A stretch of DNA of 35,127 nucleotides from Candidatus Gastranaerophilales bacterium (GCA_944324235.1 CALUVN010000021.1:1-35127), one strand, 5' to 3'; counted from the stretch's first letter, positions 26,387 through 35,127 are shown. Numbers and translations: made by a program. The notes: a model not told the origin generated them from the sequence alone.

Positions 26387-27301
26387 CTATAAATTAATTT
26401 TATCTTTAACAATGTAAAGAGGTCTGTCTTTTGCTTCTTCAAAAATTCGTCCGATATATTCTCCGATAATACCAAGAGCAATCATCTGCAACGAACCGAC
26501 AAACAATACAACTGATGATATTATTGAAATATTGCATTTAAAAACAATTCCAGAAACAAAAGCCGCAACTGCCATTATCATCAAAGCAATCCCTGCATCA
26601 GTTATAAATTTCAAAGGTTTGACAGAGAATGAAAAAATTCCGTCAAACGCGAGTTTCAACATCTTTGAAAGCGGGTATTTTGTTTCTCCGGCAAAGCGTT
26701 CATCTCGATTATAATACAACGGCGCACTGTTAAATCCTACCCACGGAACCATTCCGCGAATAAATCTGTGTTTTTCCGGCATAGATTTTACAGCATCTGC
26801 AACTTCTCTGGTGATTAAACGAAAATCACCTGTATCTGTCGGAATATTAATCTGGCACATAAAATCCAAAAGTCTGTAAAATGCAAATGCAGTAAACTTT
26901 TTAAACAGAGTTTCTGCTTTACGTTTAAGACGTTTACCGTAAACAACCTGATATCCGTCTTTTGATTTTTCGTACATATCCTTGATAAGTTCCGGAGGAT
27001 CTTGTAAATCCGCATCAATTATTGCGACATAATCACCTTTTGAATAATCAAGTCCGGCTGTAACTGCCATTTGATGTCCAAAATTTCTTGAAAAACCTAT
27101 TACTTTTATAAAAGGATATCTTGATGCAAAGCTTTTTAAAATTTCAAGACTTTTATCTTTAGAGCCATCATTCACAAAAATAAAATTGACATCTAATTCA
27201 TCAATCAAAATATTTCGCAGGTTAAACAGTCGTTGTATCGTTTCCGTTATACAAGCTTCTTCATTATATACGGGTACAATCACATCCAACATTTTTTTCA
27301 T
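26387..27301 (-). CDS. GT2 polyprenyl-phosphate glycosyltransferase (DPM1/GtrB/ArnC-like)
   Basis: 304 residues. The GT-A domain at the N-terminus has LDVIVPVYNEEACI, FIFVNDGSKDKS (nucleotide binding), GFSRNFGHQMAVTAGLDYS and the catalytic metal-binding AIIDADLQDPPEL. A DTGDFRLI/RFIRGMVPWVGF stretch is typical of dolichyl/undecaprenyl-phosphate sugar synthases. Two C-terminal TM helices (about 235-255 and 268-290) anchor it to the inner membrane. It likely transfers a sugar from UDP or GDP to undecaprenyl phosphate for the downstream GT39 enzyme. The frame is open to 27421, but ATG 27301 has an SD (GGGAGAG) and matches the family start. Confidence 0.9.
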   Translation of the reverse strand: MKKMLDVIVPVYNEEACITETIQRLFNLRNILIDELDVNFIFVNDGSKDKSLEILKSFASRYPFIKVIGFSRNFGHQMAVTAGLDYSKGDYVAIIDADLQDPPELIKDMYEKSKDGYQVVYGKRLKRKAETLFKKFTAFAFYRLLDFMCQINIPTDTGDFRLITREVADAVKSMPEKHRFIRGMVPWVGFNSAPLYYNRDERFAGETKYPLSKMLKLAFDGIFSFSVKPLKFITDAGIALMIMAVAAFVSGIVFKCNISIISSVVLFVGSLQMIALGIIGEYIGRIFEEAKDRPLYIVKDKINL

Positions 27302-27421
27302 TGAGAATTCTCTCCCTAAACTTATCGTAACCATGATAAAACAATAACATACATAAATCAATTTTTGGTTAAGATTTTTAAAAAACAACAAAAAATTTTT
27401 TTTACGAGTTTTACTAATCAT

Positions 27422-28699
27422 ATGTCAATAAACTCAAATGCATTTTCACAATTTAAGACAATTCCAACAATTCCTAACCCACAGTCACAAGCAAGTAAGC
27501 CTGAAAATAATTCTGCGAAAGAAAAAGAGAATTTATTTAATCTTTCAAAAAGCGAAAAAACTCAATTAGCGGCTGCTGGTATTATAACTCTCAGCGGAAT
27601 TATGATGTTTGCGGGACGGGGATTTATAGCAAAGCGACTTTTCAAGAATCCTGAACTGCCGTCATACAAACCACTTGAAAATCTCGTTGACGATACTATC
27701 GAACAGGCAACAGAAGTTGTTAATAATAAGTTCGGCAATATAATTACTACAGGGTTTTACAATGCCAATACAGAAGAGATGCTAAACTTTCAAAAAATAG
27801 CAACAGGCAAAGCTCTCAAAAACCTAAGTGATATTATTACGGTCAAATACAGGCAGTTAGGTGAAATTGATGACAAAACATACCTTACACATATACAACG
27901 ATATCTTGATGAATTATTCCAACAAGATCATATAAAATATAACGATCCTGATATCATAATCCAGACTTCAAATGCTTATTACAACACAAATCAAAAAGAA
28001 AAAGCTTTTGAAATACTTGAAAAAACTCTTGATAAATTCAAAGATAACTGGTCCTCAAAATATTTTGTAAATCAAAAAATCATACTTCTCGGCAAAGAAA
28101 AAAATTATCAAACAATTCTGGACATAGTTAAAAATAACAAATGCGCGCCGGATGATGATACTTTATTAGTAATAATGCAAAGTATTAAAGAAATTAACAG
28201 TCCGGCAGAAAGTTGTGAATATTTTGAGAAATACTATAGCAAAAATATTCACAATAACAATAAAAGTTTTAATTACTATCTGGATTTATCAGTACAAAAC
28301 GGAAGAAAAAAAGAGTTATATAACATAATTACCGATTATAAGAAGGTATCGGACAAAAAACTATTTAAAATTCTCACAGAAAATCGAGATAAATTAGAAT
28401 TAGATGAAAAAACAAATCAGATTATTGATTTGTATAATGAACTTTATAAAAATGAAGCCCGATACGAATGGCGTACAGCGCTTCCGGAACAAGTTGATAA
28501 AACCATTGAAATCTATAAACAAGCAAGGGTTTTGAATATAATAAACGAAGAACAATACACTGATATAATGACAAAATTAACATCCTATAAAGCAACACCA
28601 TCAGAAGAAAATTTTAGCAAATTTATTCTCCCTCTAAAAATAAACATTCAAGATGAAGAAAATCCATTTTATAAAAAACTTCTTGAATATCTTACTTAA
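27422..28699 (+). CDS. membrane-anchored helical-repeat (TPR-like) protein
   Basis: 425 residues from ATG 27422; the frame is open to 27365 but the upstream part does not look coding. Polar N-terminus (MSINSNAFSQFKTIPTIPNP), one TM helix at about 50-70 (LAAAGIITLSGIMMFAGRGF), then helical hairpins throughout (for example DIIIQTSNAYYNTNQKEKAF followed by EILEKTLDKF), consistent with TPR-like repeats for protein binding. No catalytic motif. No SD: the ATG follows TACTAATCAT, so a very short leader is possible. Divergent from the GT2 gene; its end overlaps the convergent zincin-like gene by 8 bases. Function unknown. Confidence 0.72.
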   Translation: MSINSNAFSQFKTIPTIPNPQSQASKPENNSAKEKENLFNLSKSEKTQLAAAGIITLSGIMMFAGRGFIAKRLFKNPELPSYKPLENLVDDTIEQATEVVNNKFGNIITTGFYNANTEEMLNFQKIATGKALKNLSDIITVKYRQLGEIDDKTYLTHIQRYLDELFQQDHIKYNDPDIIIQTSNAYYNTNQKEKAFEILEKTLDKFKDNWSSKYFVNQKIILLGKEKNYQTILDIVKNNKCAPDDDTLLVIMQSIKEINSPAESCEYFEKYYSKNIHNNNKSFNYYLDLSVQNGRKKELYNIITDYKKVSDKKLFKILTENRDKLELDEKTNQIIDLYNELYKNEARYEWRTALPEQVDKTIEIYKQARVLNIINEEQYTDIMTKLTSYKATPSEENFSKFILPLKINIQDEENPFYKKLLEYLT

Positions 28700-29585
28700 C
28701 TTGTAGTTTTTTCTTATCTTCAGCAAGTGTTAAAATAAAATCACCGTATTTATCCTCCAGAGCATCACCTGCCGAAAAAGCTTCATGTTCTAACAGATTT
28801 TCTTCATATTTTTTAACATCTGCAGCATCAGAAGATCTGTTAACACTTACATAATTTTTAACGGCAGCCAGATATTCCCGTGCCTTTTTCCCTTCTGCAG
28901 AATTTGCAGGAATTGACCCCAGTGATTCCAGAGCAATTTGTTCACGCACAAATAAAATATCTCTATAAAGATAATTATAATAATTAGCAATTAATTTAGC
29001 TTCGCTTTCTGATTTATTCTTCATAAACCCCGCATCATTTTTCAATCTATTAAAAATATTTTCCTTTTCGTTTTCCAGAATACCCTCAGCGCCTATCCCT
29101 TCAGTTCGCAGCATAGAAACATATTGTTTAAAATGAACAATTTCATGTTTTAATACCCCTAAAATATCAACCTTAGAACGCTTCTCTAGCCTTGGAATAT
29201 TAATACTAAAATTTGTCCACCTGAAAAAACCTTCATCATCTGAGGTATCATAGGTCAACTTTGGTTTCAGATATTTGTAACCGGTATCCCCTATAAAAAT
29301 ATCCAAAGCTTCTTCAAGAAACTGTTTTTTATCAGGAATTTTCCAGATACGTGAAAACATATTAAGTTCTTTCTCTGTCATCCCCTTATTCAAAAGTTTT
29401 TGAACAGATTGAAGTTCATCACTGTTCAAATATGAAAAATATTCGGGTTTAACATTTTTCATAAATTCAGTTTCGAGTTTTTGCATAGACTTAGCTACAC
29501 TTTTAGCGCCGCCGTACGCAACGCCGAAACTTCCCATAACAATCGCTGATATTATATTTTTTTTACGGTTGCTGCTGATTTCCAT
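28692..29585 (-). CDS. membrane-anchored zincin-like protein (HEIVH)
   Basis: 297 residues. An N-terminal hydrophobic segment (about 10-28, IISAIVMGSFGVAYGG) may be an anchor or signal. Zinc motif HEIVH at 147-151 within ILGVLKHEIVHFKQY, with His147 and His151 as ligands and Glu148 as base. A downstream Glu/His cluster, LLEHEAFSAGD (about 264-274), could provide the third ligand. The mid-region strand SINIPRLEKR before the active-site helix fits a minimal metallopeptidase fold. Family not recognised. SD TAGGAG lies 6 bases before the ATG. It starts 9 bases after the stop of the HNH protein gene, so the two may be co-transcribed. Confidence 0.75.
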   Translation of the reverse strand: MEISSNRKKNIISAIVMGSFGVAYGGAKSVAKSMQKLETEFMKNVKPEYFSYLNSDELQSVQKLLNKGMTEKELNMFSRIWKIPDKKQFLEEALDIFIGDTGYKYLKPKLTYDTSDDEGFFRWTNFSINIPRLEKRSKVDILGVLKHEIVHFKQYVSMLRTEGIGAEGILENEKENIFNRLKNDAGFMKNKSESEAKLIANYYNYLYRDILFVREQIALESLGSIPANSAEGKKAREYLAAVKNYVSVNRSSDAADVKKYEENLLEHEAFSAGDALEDKYGDFILTLAEDKKKLQVK

Positions 29586-29594
29586 AAAAAACTC

Positions 29595-31616
29595 CTAGCC
29601 GGATGTTGAAATATCAATACCTGTAAATTTTGCAAACTGAGCTGCTACTTCATAAGGATAATAGTCAAAACTTTTACCGATAACTTTATCTTTACGAAGT
29701 TGTTTTACCTGTTTTATATATTTCTCCATATTTTTAATCATTTCAGGATGACTTTTTACCCAGTGATTAAGACTTGTGGAACTTTTTTTTGAATTACAAT
29801 CACGGCACATCACAACCAGATTTCTATTTTTATTTTCCGGAAATTGGTTTGTCCCCTCTTCTCGCCGTCTTTTGCTGTATTTATATTTCGGATCTAAATG
29901 ATCGACAGTTGCAAGTGAACGGTTAAAAATAGTTTCCGCCATTATTTTCATGGTGGATTTGCCCTTATAAAGTACCGTTTGCATAGGGATAAGCGGAAGC
30001 TGCAGTGAATATGCTTCTATTACAGGAGGGTAAGCATTGTCCCAGACTTTCAGCATAAGCTCACCTTTCAATACTTTGGTAAGTTCAAGCAACATCTCAT
30101 GGTACTCATCAATCGGGAATATTGTATCCGGCCTTAAATTTAATGAAAGCGTATTGGCTTTGGATATAAATTTTCTGAATGCTGCTGACTGTTCAGAAGT
30201 AAGTTCATAATCATCAGTCAAGTCTTCTATGTTTTTTAATCCGATTAACAACGTATCTTGTAGATTTTTATAAACAAAAACGCGCAGACTTTTTACCATG
30301 GAGGATTCCCTAATATGCGGATTTTGCATAAGATTTTGAGAAAATTCATTCAATAAAGGTTCATATCTTGGTTTTACGAACTCTTTATATTTATAAAAGA
30401 GTTCAAGAAGCTCCGGCATTGTTTCAACGCTTTCAATTTCGTCATAAAATTGTGCTTTTTGATCATGAGTAATAGTTTTCTGACCGCAGGAAGCACAGTA
30501 AATTCCTGGGATATCCGTCAACGGGAATTCGACATAACGAGGGACACTTATACCGGTATCCTTTATTAAAATACGCATATCAGACTGCAAATTATCCGGA
30601 GCTAACTTATTATTATAGCTTTTAATTACATTATTACGTAAAAGCAGCGGGTAAGCTTTGTTAGCATGCAAATTGCCGTTCAAAGCTTCTCGGCACAATT
30701 CATAAACATGAGTAAAATAAGCCTCTTTTTTAAAATTAGGTCTATTAATTCTGTTGTTTGTAATTTCGCAATTTTGACAGCTAAGAATAATATTATCAAT
30801 ACCTGCAGGAGCTTTTTCTATTACGGTATGCACATCTGATTTTGAATAGGACAAAAGATTTCGCAGAAATGTTTTCTTTATAGACGCATTTTTATCAAAA
30901 CGTTCTATAAATAAAGACTCATTGCAAAAAGCATCCCGAACATCGTTGCATAACATTCCGTATATTTTAAATTTTTCAGGAGTTTGAAGTTCTGAACGAA
31001 AGTTTTTTATTGTAATAAAGTACTCTTTAGTCAATCCGCGACGGGTATTATGTTTTTCAGGTATCTTCGTAAGAACTTTTTGGTATTTTGCAACAAGCAT
31101 TTTGTCAAAATCACTGCCATCAAAGTTTTCCCTAAATAGCTCTAATTTATCTAGAGTAGATTTTAACGCATTATCAGTCTGCTCTGCAAATTTTTTGCTG
31201 CACAACTCCAGAACCTCTTCGGGTTTACTGCCAAAATTTGCGTAACCTGTCTGTTTAACAACTGCAACTACATTTTTAAATCGTGGGTTAACACACTCTT
31301 CATACTTATTTAAAAACTTGAATAAGTCATTTACAGAGTTTATCTTATCTATCGCAGCTGTTGCATTTTTCATCTCTTCGCGGGATAGCATTTTAGTTCC
31401 GCAATAAGGACAGTGCATGTCATTCAAGGACTTTAAATCATTAACCAAAAGAGCATAACTGCTGTCGCCGGAAAAACTTATCGGGCTGTAATATACAGAA
31501 GACAAACCAGCATAAGGGAATTCAACACTTTTTTGATTTTGAACAGATTTATTGTGTTTATTATTTATCAAATGCGGGGTTGTAATAAAATTTAAATTTA
31601 AAGGTAAAACTTTCAT
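29595..31616 (-). CDS. HNH endonuclease with a duplicated, half-degenerate architecture
   Basis: 673 residues from the preferred ATG (frame open to 31667; also an ATG at 31625). The N-terminus carries an SFSG motif (47-50). The rest is two similar modules. Module 1: CPYCGTK (69-75), YEECVNPRF (105-113), degenerate VIEKAP (265-270), CQNC (280-283). Module 2: CASCGQK (374-380), YKEFVKPRY (410-418), intact VDHLDP (571-576), Asn598, CRDCNSKK (604-611). Module 2 is a classic zinc-bound HNH nuclease; module 1 has Glu267 where the catalytic His573 would be. Probably acts on DNA, target unknown. No SD is seen. Upstream of the zincin-like gene, same strand. Confidence 0.82.
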   Translation of the reverse strand: MKVLPLNLNFITTPHLINNKHNKSVQNQKSVEFPYAGLSSVYYSPISFSGDSSYALLVNDLKSLNDMHCPYCGTKMLSREEMKNATAAIDKINSVNDLFKFLNKYEECVNPRFKNVVAVVKQTGYANFGSKPEEVLELCSKKFAEQTDNALKSTLDKLELFRENFDGSDFDKMLVAKYQKVLTKIPEKHNTRRGLTKEYFITIKNFRSELQTPEKFKIYGMLCNDVRDAFCNESLFIERFDKNASIKKTFLRNLLSYSKSDVHTVIEKAPAGIDNIILSCQNCEITNNRINRPNFKKEAYFTHVYELCREALNGNLHANKAYPLLLRNNVIKSYNNKLAPDNLQSDMRILIKDTGISVPRYVEFPLTDIPGIYCASCGQKTITHDQKAQFYDEIESVETMPELLELFYKYKEFVKPRYEPLLNEFSQNLMQNPHIRESSMVKSLRVFVYKNLQDTLLIGLKNIEDLTDDYELTSEQSAAFRKFISKANTLSLNLRPDTIFPIDEYHEMLLELTKVLKGELMLKVWDNAYPPVIEAYSLQLPLIPMQTVLYKGKSTMKIMAETIFNRSLATVDHLDPKYKYSKRRREEGTNQFPENKNRNLVVMCRDCNSKKSSTSLNHWVKSHPEMIKNMEKYIKQVKQLRKDKVIGKSFDYYPYEVAAQFAKFTGIDISTSG

Positions 31617-31744
31617 ACATGACATTAAAACACATAAAAAAAATTTTTTGCTAGTAATAATAAACATTAAAAAATTTTATAAAATTAATTTGACAAATAA
31701 TAACAAGCACAATCTTGTATTTGTAGAATTTATAACTAAATCAA

Positions 31745-31772
31745 TAAAAAAAGAGCCTGTTCGGCTCTTTTT
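31745..31772 (-). terminator. rho-independent terminator of tRNA-Lys
   Basis: AAAGAGCC (31750-31757), loop of 5, GGCTCTTT (31763-31770). On the minus strand the stem is followed by a run of T's (complement of 31745-31750). It begins 5 bases downstream of the encoded CCA end of the tRNA. Confidence 0.85.
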
Positions 31773-31777
31773 AGAAA

Positions 31778-31853
<76 letters not shown>

Positions 31854-31895
31854 AAATTTCGTCTTAATTTTAGCAAAACGGATTATTTTAGTCAA

Positions 31896-31917
31896 TAGCC
31901 GGTTTTTACACCGGCCA
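31896..31917 (-). terminator. hairpin after the autotransporter gene
   Basis: GCCGGT (31898-31903), loop TTTTAC plus flanks, ACCGGC (31910-31915). It lies 8 bases after the stop of the autotransporter gene on the minus strand. The following bases (TATTGAC) are not a T-tract, so it may protect the 3' end or be a weak terminator. Confidence 0.45.
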
Positions 31918-31924
31918 TTTCAAA

Positions 31925-34900
31925 TTATTTCATTGATTTAATAACTTTTTTAGTTTTAGGTGCGGTATTTGTTGTCTTTTTAGGAGTCGATTTATCACCC
32001 AGCATCCAACGGAAACCTAATTGAATACCTACACCGTTTCTTCCGCCGTTTGTCAGATAAGTTTGGAAGAATCCTGTAAATCTTTCGCCCCACGATTTTC
32101 TAACACCAACGCCGTATTTAACAAACGGTTTTACACTCAATTCAGGAAGATTAACCTCATTTGCCATAAATTCGGTTTTGTCCATAATATTCCATATCAT
32201 ACTTACGCTTCCGTAAGGCTGCCATCCGTTTTTGAGGTTTCCGATAATTTTAATACCTGGTTCAAGATGGATTGCATGCAGAGGATCAGAATGAATTGAA
32301 ACACCTGCTGCACTATGATAATCAAAGGTATTTACAAATGAATATGACATTGTAAAGTTTGGCTGGATAATCAATTTGCCTTTGGCAAACTCTATATTAT
32401 ATCCTGATTTGGAAGCGATACCTGCCATAAGCATTGTAAAGTTATCCTGACCGAAACCTGTTTGAGCTTCACCGACACTTGCACCTGTATTGGCGGTTAA
32501 ACCGGTAAAGAAATTACCTTTATAAGCCATACCTACAACACCGAGAGTTCCGCCGTTTTGATAAATACCGATTCCGTCATAAGCCTGATGAGAACCGTTA
32601 TAACCGCCGTATACTCCCCAGATACCATCCCAGCCATGTCCGAGATCATACATTTCGGATTCAGCGCCGAAGAATGAGCCGTAAGCAACGTTAGAAACTT
32701 TCGGGCCGTTTTTCAACGGAACATTTTCAAATGTTGCATAAGGTCTGAACCAGCCTGATTTATTTTCATAACGGGAAACAGTCGGGTCAAATACAATATT
32801 GGAATCTGCTGAAGCTGCTGCGTATTTATTTTTCATCTTCATTGCCTGACGTTGTTCTTTAGTCATCAGCATATACATATCCATATTGCGGAAAGCTTCG
32901 TCGTAGGAATTCAACTGAACGAGATATCCTCCGAGTTGAGCTGCAACAGGAGATGCCATAATTCCAGGGTTAACATCACCGTATGATGGATTGCTTCCGC
33001 CTTGAGCCGCAAAACTCAAGTAGCCGTTCGCGTAGTCAACCATATATTTTTGGATTGGTCCCATTGCGGTTGTTGCTGATTCATCAAGCATTACATATTG
33101 AGCAATATTACCTGATACAACCTGTGTTTTTACATCTTTGACAAGCGCATCGCTGACAAGATTCAGGCTGTTGCTTCCGATAATAAGTTTGCCGTCATTT
33201 GTGACTGTAACATTATTAGCGGAAATCATATCTGATTTTTCATTAGCCAAATCCACATCCAGATAGAGATTTACATCACCGTAAAGCTCGAGTGTTTCAA
33301 AGTTAAGGTTTTCAATACTTGCAGGACTTGGATTGGTAGTCCAGCTGCCGTCCGAATTTTCGACTGCGGATGTATTTTGCATACTAATTGAAGTACCGTC
33401 ACCGAATGCACCGATATTCATGTTACCAAGCTGAGTACCGGCCGCAATACCTAATATACCCTGTTCTACTGCGAGGTTGCCGTGGAAGTCTGAATTATCA
33501 CCGGAGAGAACGAGTGTACCTGCACTTGATTTTCCGATAGTACCTTGACCTGAAATATTTGACAACAAGGCATCTTTTGAACCTTCAACAACTATACCGG
33601 TATCAGCCGCAAGATTTGTTGAGCCGCCAAAGTAAGTTGCGTTATCAGTATTATAAACGATATTTCCCTCATTGACGTTTACGTTGCCTGTAAACGCAGT
33701 GTTATTACCGCTCAATGTCATATCAAACAGGCCGTCTTTAGTTATTTCACCGCTGCCCTGGAATGCTCCTGTTGTAATATCAGAAAAATCAGTATTAATT
33801 ACAACATCAGCAGCGTTTGCAATTGCTGTTGTTCCTGAGATGTAGGAATCCTTGTCGGAAGTTTGTGTAAAGTTCAAAGTACCTTGATTTACAACTAAAT
33901 TACCCGTGAAATCTTTGTTATTGCCAGAGAGTTTTAATTCTTCCTCGCCTGTTTTATTCAGAGTACCGTCGCCGGCAATACCGCTGGAGATAGAGTTTTT
34001 ATCAGCTGTGGTCGTATTGTAATTAACAACCGTATCTGCGCCTTCAATATAAATATCATTAGCACCTGCGCCGTGATTGTTATTTGCAAAAGTAACATCT
34101 TCAAGGTTTAGAGTACCGTTATTTGTATAAATTGCACCGCCTTTACCTGTTGAATTGTTATTGTGAATATTTGCGTTTGTAATTGTTGTAACAGCGTCAG
34201 CGTTGGTGTGACTGAGAACAGAACCGTTTCCGTCTTTTGATGCGTGAGAAATTTCCACATCGTTAATTGCAAGCTGGGTCTTGTTAACGACATCAAACAT
34301 TGAATATTGATCATTACCATGGATATGTGAAGTAATAGTGCCGTCTTCATTGTGAATGCCGTTCACCGTGAAAATACCGCCAGCAGTTTGACCGAGATGA
34401 TCTCCTATTGTGTAAGTTTCGTCTTTTAAGAATTGGAATCCTCTTGTATCTTCTTTTTGGTTTTGTTCTCTCAATGAATTTTTATGAGCAGCACCGTCAG
34501 CCGTGAGGATAACTGATTGATTATTATTACCTGTTGTAACCGTGTAGTGGTAAACATCTGTAGCCCAATCATCCAGTGACAAATCACTTAATTGCAAACC
34601 GCCGCCAAGAATATTGAATTCGACAGATTCCGGCGGAACTGTTAAACCGTCATCATAGAAAACATCCATCAAATTCAATGTGGTAAGCGTTAATGTACCT
34701 GAACCGTTTGTAGAAATAATTTTATCTGCCTGATGACCGTTTGCTGTATCAAATGATAAATCAACACTTAATTTTGAACCATTTTCGGCATTCAAATTAT
34801 TGAAAGTATAAGTCTTGAATGAGTCGTCTGCAACGTTAATCAAAGCATCTTTAACAGTATAAACACCTGTTGAGTATTCATTCTTACCTAAAAGAACAGT

Positions 34901-35127
34901 GCTTGTGCCGTCAAAAATAATACTATTTGTATCGTTTAAACCATTTAACTCACTGTTAAGATTGTACGTTCCGCCATTAAATGTAACGCTTGCGTTATCT
35001 GAATTGAATGAGATTTTCGAATTATTATCAATTGTATAAATTTGACCTTTGTTTGCGTTATAGACAATGTTACCGCCGTTTGCAACCATATTGAAATCAA
35101 AGGCATTATCATCAGCGGCGTCAGCAG
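31925..35127 (-). CDS. autotransporter, partial (passenger repeats plus C-terminal beta-barrel)
   Basis: At least 1067 residues; the frame stays open to the window edge at 35127, so the start and signal peptide are missing (the ATG at 35089 is internal). The passenger has autotransporter-type beta-strand repeats, LKLSGNNKDFTGNLVV, MTLSGNNTAFTGNVNV and LVLSGDNSDFHGNLAV, forming a beta-helix. The last ~290 residues are an outer-membrane barrel: alternating aromatic strands (SGWFRPYATFENVPL; WDGIWGVYGGYNGS) ending GVGIQLGFRWML. After that comes a Lys-rich tail of about 25 residues (KSTPKKTTNTAPKTKKVIKS), unusual because such barrels normally end at the aromatic residue. A surface-exposed adhesin is likely; no protease motif is visible. 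Confidence 0.88.
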   Translation of the reverse strand, partial: ADAADDNAFDFNMVANGGNIVYNANKGQIYTIDNNSKISFNSDNASVTFNGGTYNLNSELNGLNDTNSIIFDGTSTVLLGKNEYSTGVYTVKDALINVADDSFKTYTFNNLNAENGSKLSVDLSFDTANGHQADKIISTNGSGTLTLTTLNLMDVFYDDGLTVPPESVEFNILGGGLQLSDLSLDDWATDVYHYTVTTGNNNQSVILTADGAAHKNSLREQNQKEDTRGFQFLKDETYTIGDHLGQTAGGIFTVNGIHNEDGTITSHIHGNDQYSMFDVVNKTQLAINDVEISHASKDGNGSVLSHTNADAVTTITNANIHNNNSTGKGGAIYTNNGTLNLEDVTFANNNHGAGANDIYIEGADTVVNYNTTTADKNSISSGIAGDGTLNKTGEEELKLSGNNKDFTGNLVVNQGTLNFTQTSDKDSYISGTTAIANAADVVINTDFSDITTGAFQGSGEITKDGLFDMTLSGNNTAFTGNVNVNEGNIVYNTDNATYFGGSTNLAADTGIVVEGSKDALLSNISGQGTIGKSSAGTLVLSGDNSDFHGNLAVEQGILGIAAGTQLGNMNIGAFGDGTSISMQNTSAVENSDGSWTTNPSPASIENLNFETLELYGDVNLYLDVDLANEKSDMISANNVTVTNDGKLIIGSNSLNLVSDALVKDVKTQVVSGNIAQYVMLDESATTAMGPIQKYMVDYANGYLSFAAQGGSNPSYGDVNPGIMASPVAAQLGGYLVQLNSYDEAFRNMDMYMLMTKEQRQAMKMKNKYAAASADSNIVFDPTVSRYENKSGWFRPYATFENVPLKNGPKVSNVAYGSFFGAESEMYDLGHGWDGIWGVYGGYNGSHQAYDGIGIYQNGGTLGVVGMAYKGNFFTGLTANTGASVGEAQTGFGQDNFTMLMAGIASKSGYNIEFAKGKLIIQPNFTMSYSFVNTFDYHSAAGVSIHSDPLHAIHLEPGIKIIGNLKNGWQPYGSVSMIWNIMDKTEFMANEVNLPELSVKPFVKYGVGVRKSWGERFTGFFQTYLTNGGRNGVGIQLGFRWMLGDKSTPKKTTNTAPKTKKVIKSMK

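Overview
The window comes from a low-GC, diderm (outer-membrane-bearing) bacterium. The best guess is a gut Gastranaerophilales (Melainabacteria/Vampirovibrionia) genome. The support is recalled family resemblance, not a search: a protein opening with MGMAASQAR, several accessory proteins with a short N-terminal SF-x-G type motif (KFQG, SFTG, SFSG), and envelope proteins (AsmA-like, autotransporter) beside AT-rich spacers with Shine-Dalgarno (SD) motifs of the AGGAGG type. No transposase, phage gene or CRISPR array was seen.

Layout. 0-0.5 kb: tRNA-Pro(CGG), preceded on its own strand by three 104-bp units carrying pieces of the tRNA 5' half and two hairpins. 0.56-3.7 kb: a small membrane protein, then an overlapping run of acidic amino acid symporter, QueF (queuosine pathway) and a YraN-type nuclease. 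3.7-8.1 kb: a giant AsmA-like envelope protein. 8.15-8.6 kb: a gene-free block of nested palindromic repeats. 8.6-12.8 kb: rubrerythrin, a small unannotated ORF, a histidine-kinase-like protein with degraded ATP-binding boxes coupled to an UgpC/MsmK-type ABC ATPase, a small protein behind a perfect hairpin, and AroQ. 12.8-14 kb: a candidate small RNA with a C-rich anti-SD segment and its own terminator, then two unknown proteins. 14-16 kb: TetR regulator with tandem palindromic operator, aldo/keto reductase, and a frameshifted, truncated second reductase.

16-19 kb looks accessory: a 56-aa membrane protein missed at a 60-aa cutoff, an ADP-ribosyltransferase-fold protein, tRNA-Ser(CGA), an unknown SFTG protein, a methyltransferase bracketed by GC-rich hairpins, and tRNA-Ser(GGA). 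19-21 kb: a GNAT acetyltransferase divergent from AroA; with AroQ this is the second shikimate-pathway enzyme here.

20.9-24.9 kb is the most striking part. An 868-aa protein with conserved helical ends and a GLUG-type adhesin core is divergent from an HExxH metalloprotease-like protein, and both start sites face a sequence that fits the sigma-28 (FliA/SigD) flagellar promoter consensus. Both may therefore belong to a flagellar or surface-secretion regulon. 24.9-27.3 kb: a GT2 plus GT39 pair for polyprenyl-phosphate sugar synthesis and transfer. 27.4-31.6 kb: a helical-repeat membrane protein, a second zincin-like protein and a large protein made of two HNH modules, only the second with an intact His. 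31.8 kb: tRNA-Lys(CTT). 31.9 kb to the end: the C-terminal part of an autotransporter whose 5' end lies outside the window.
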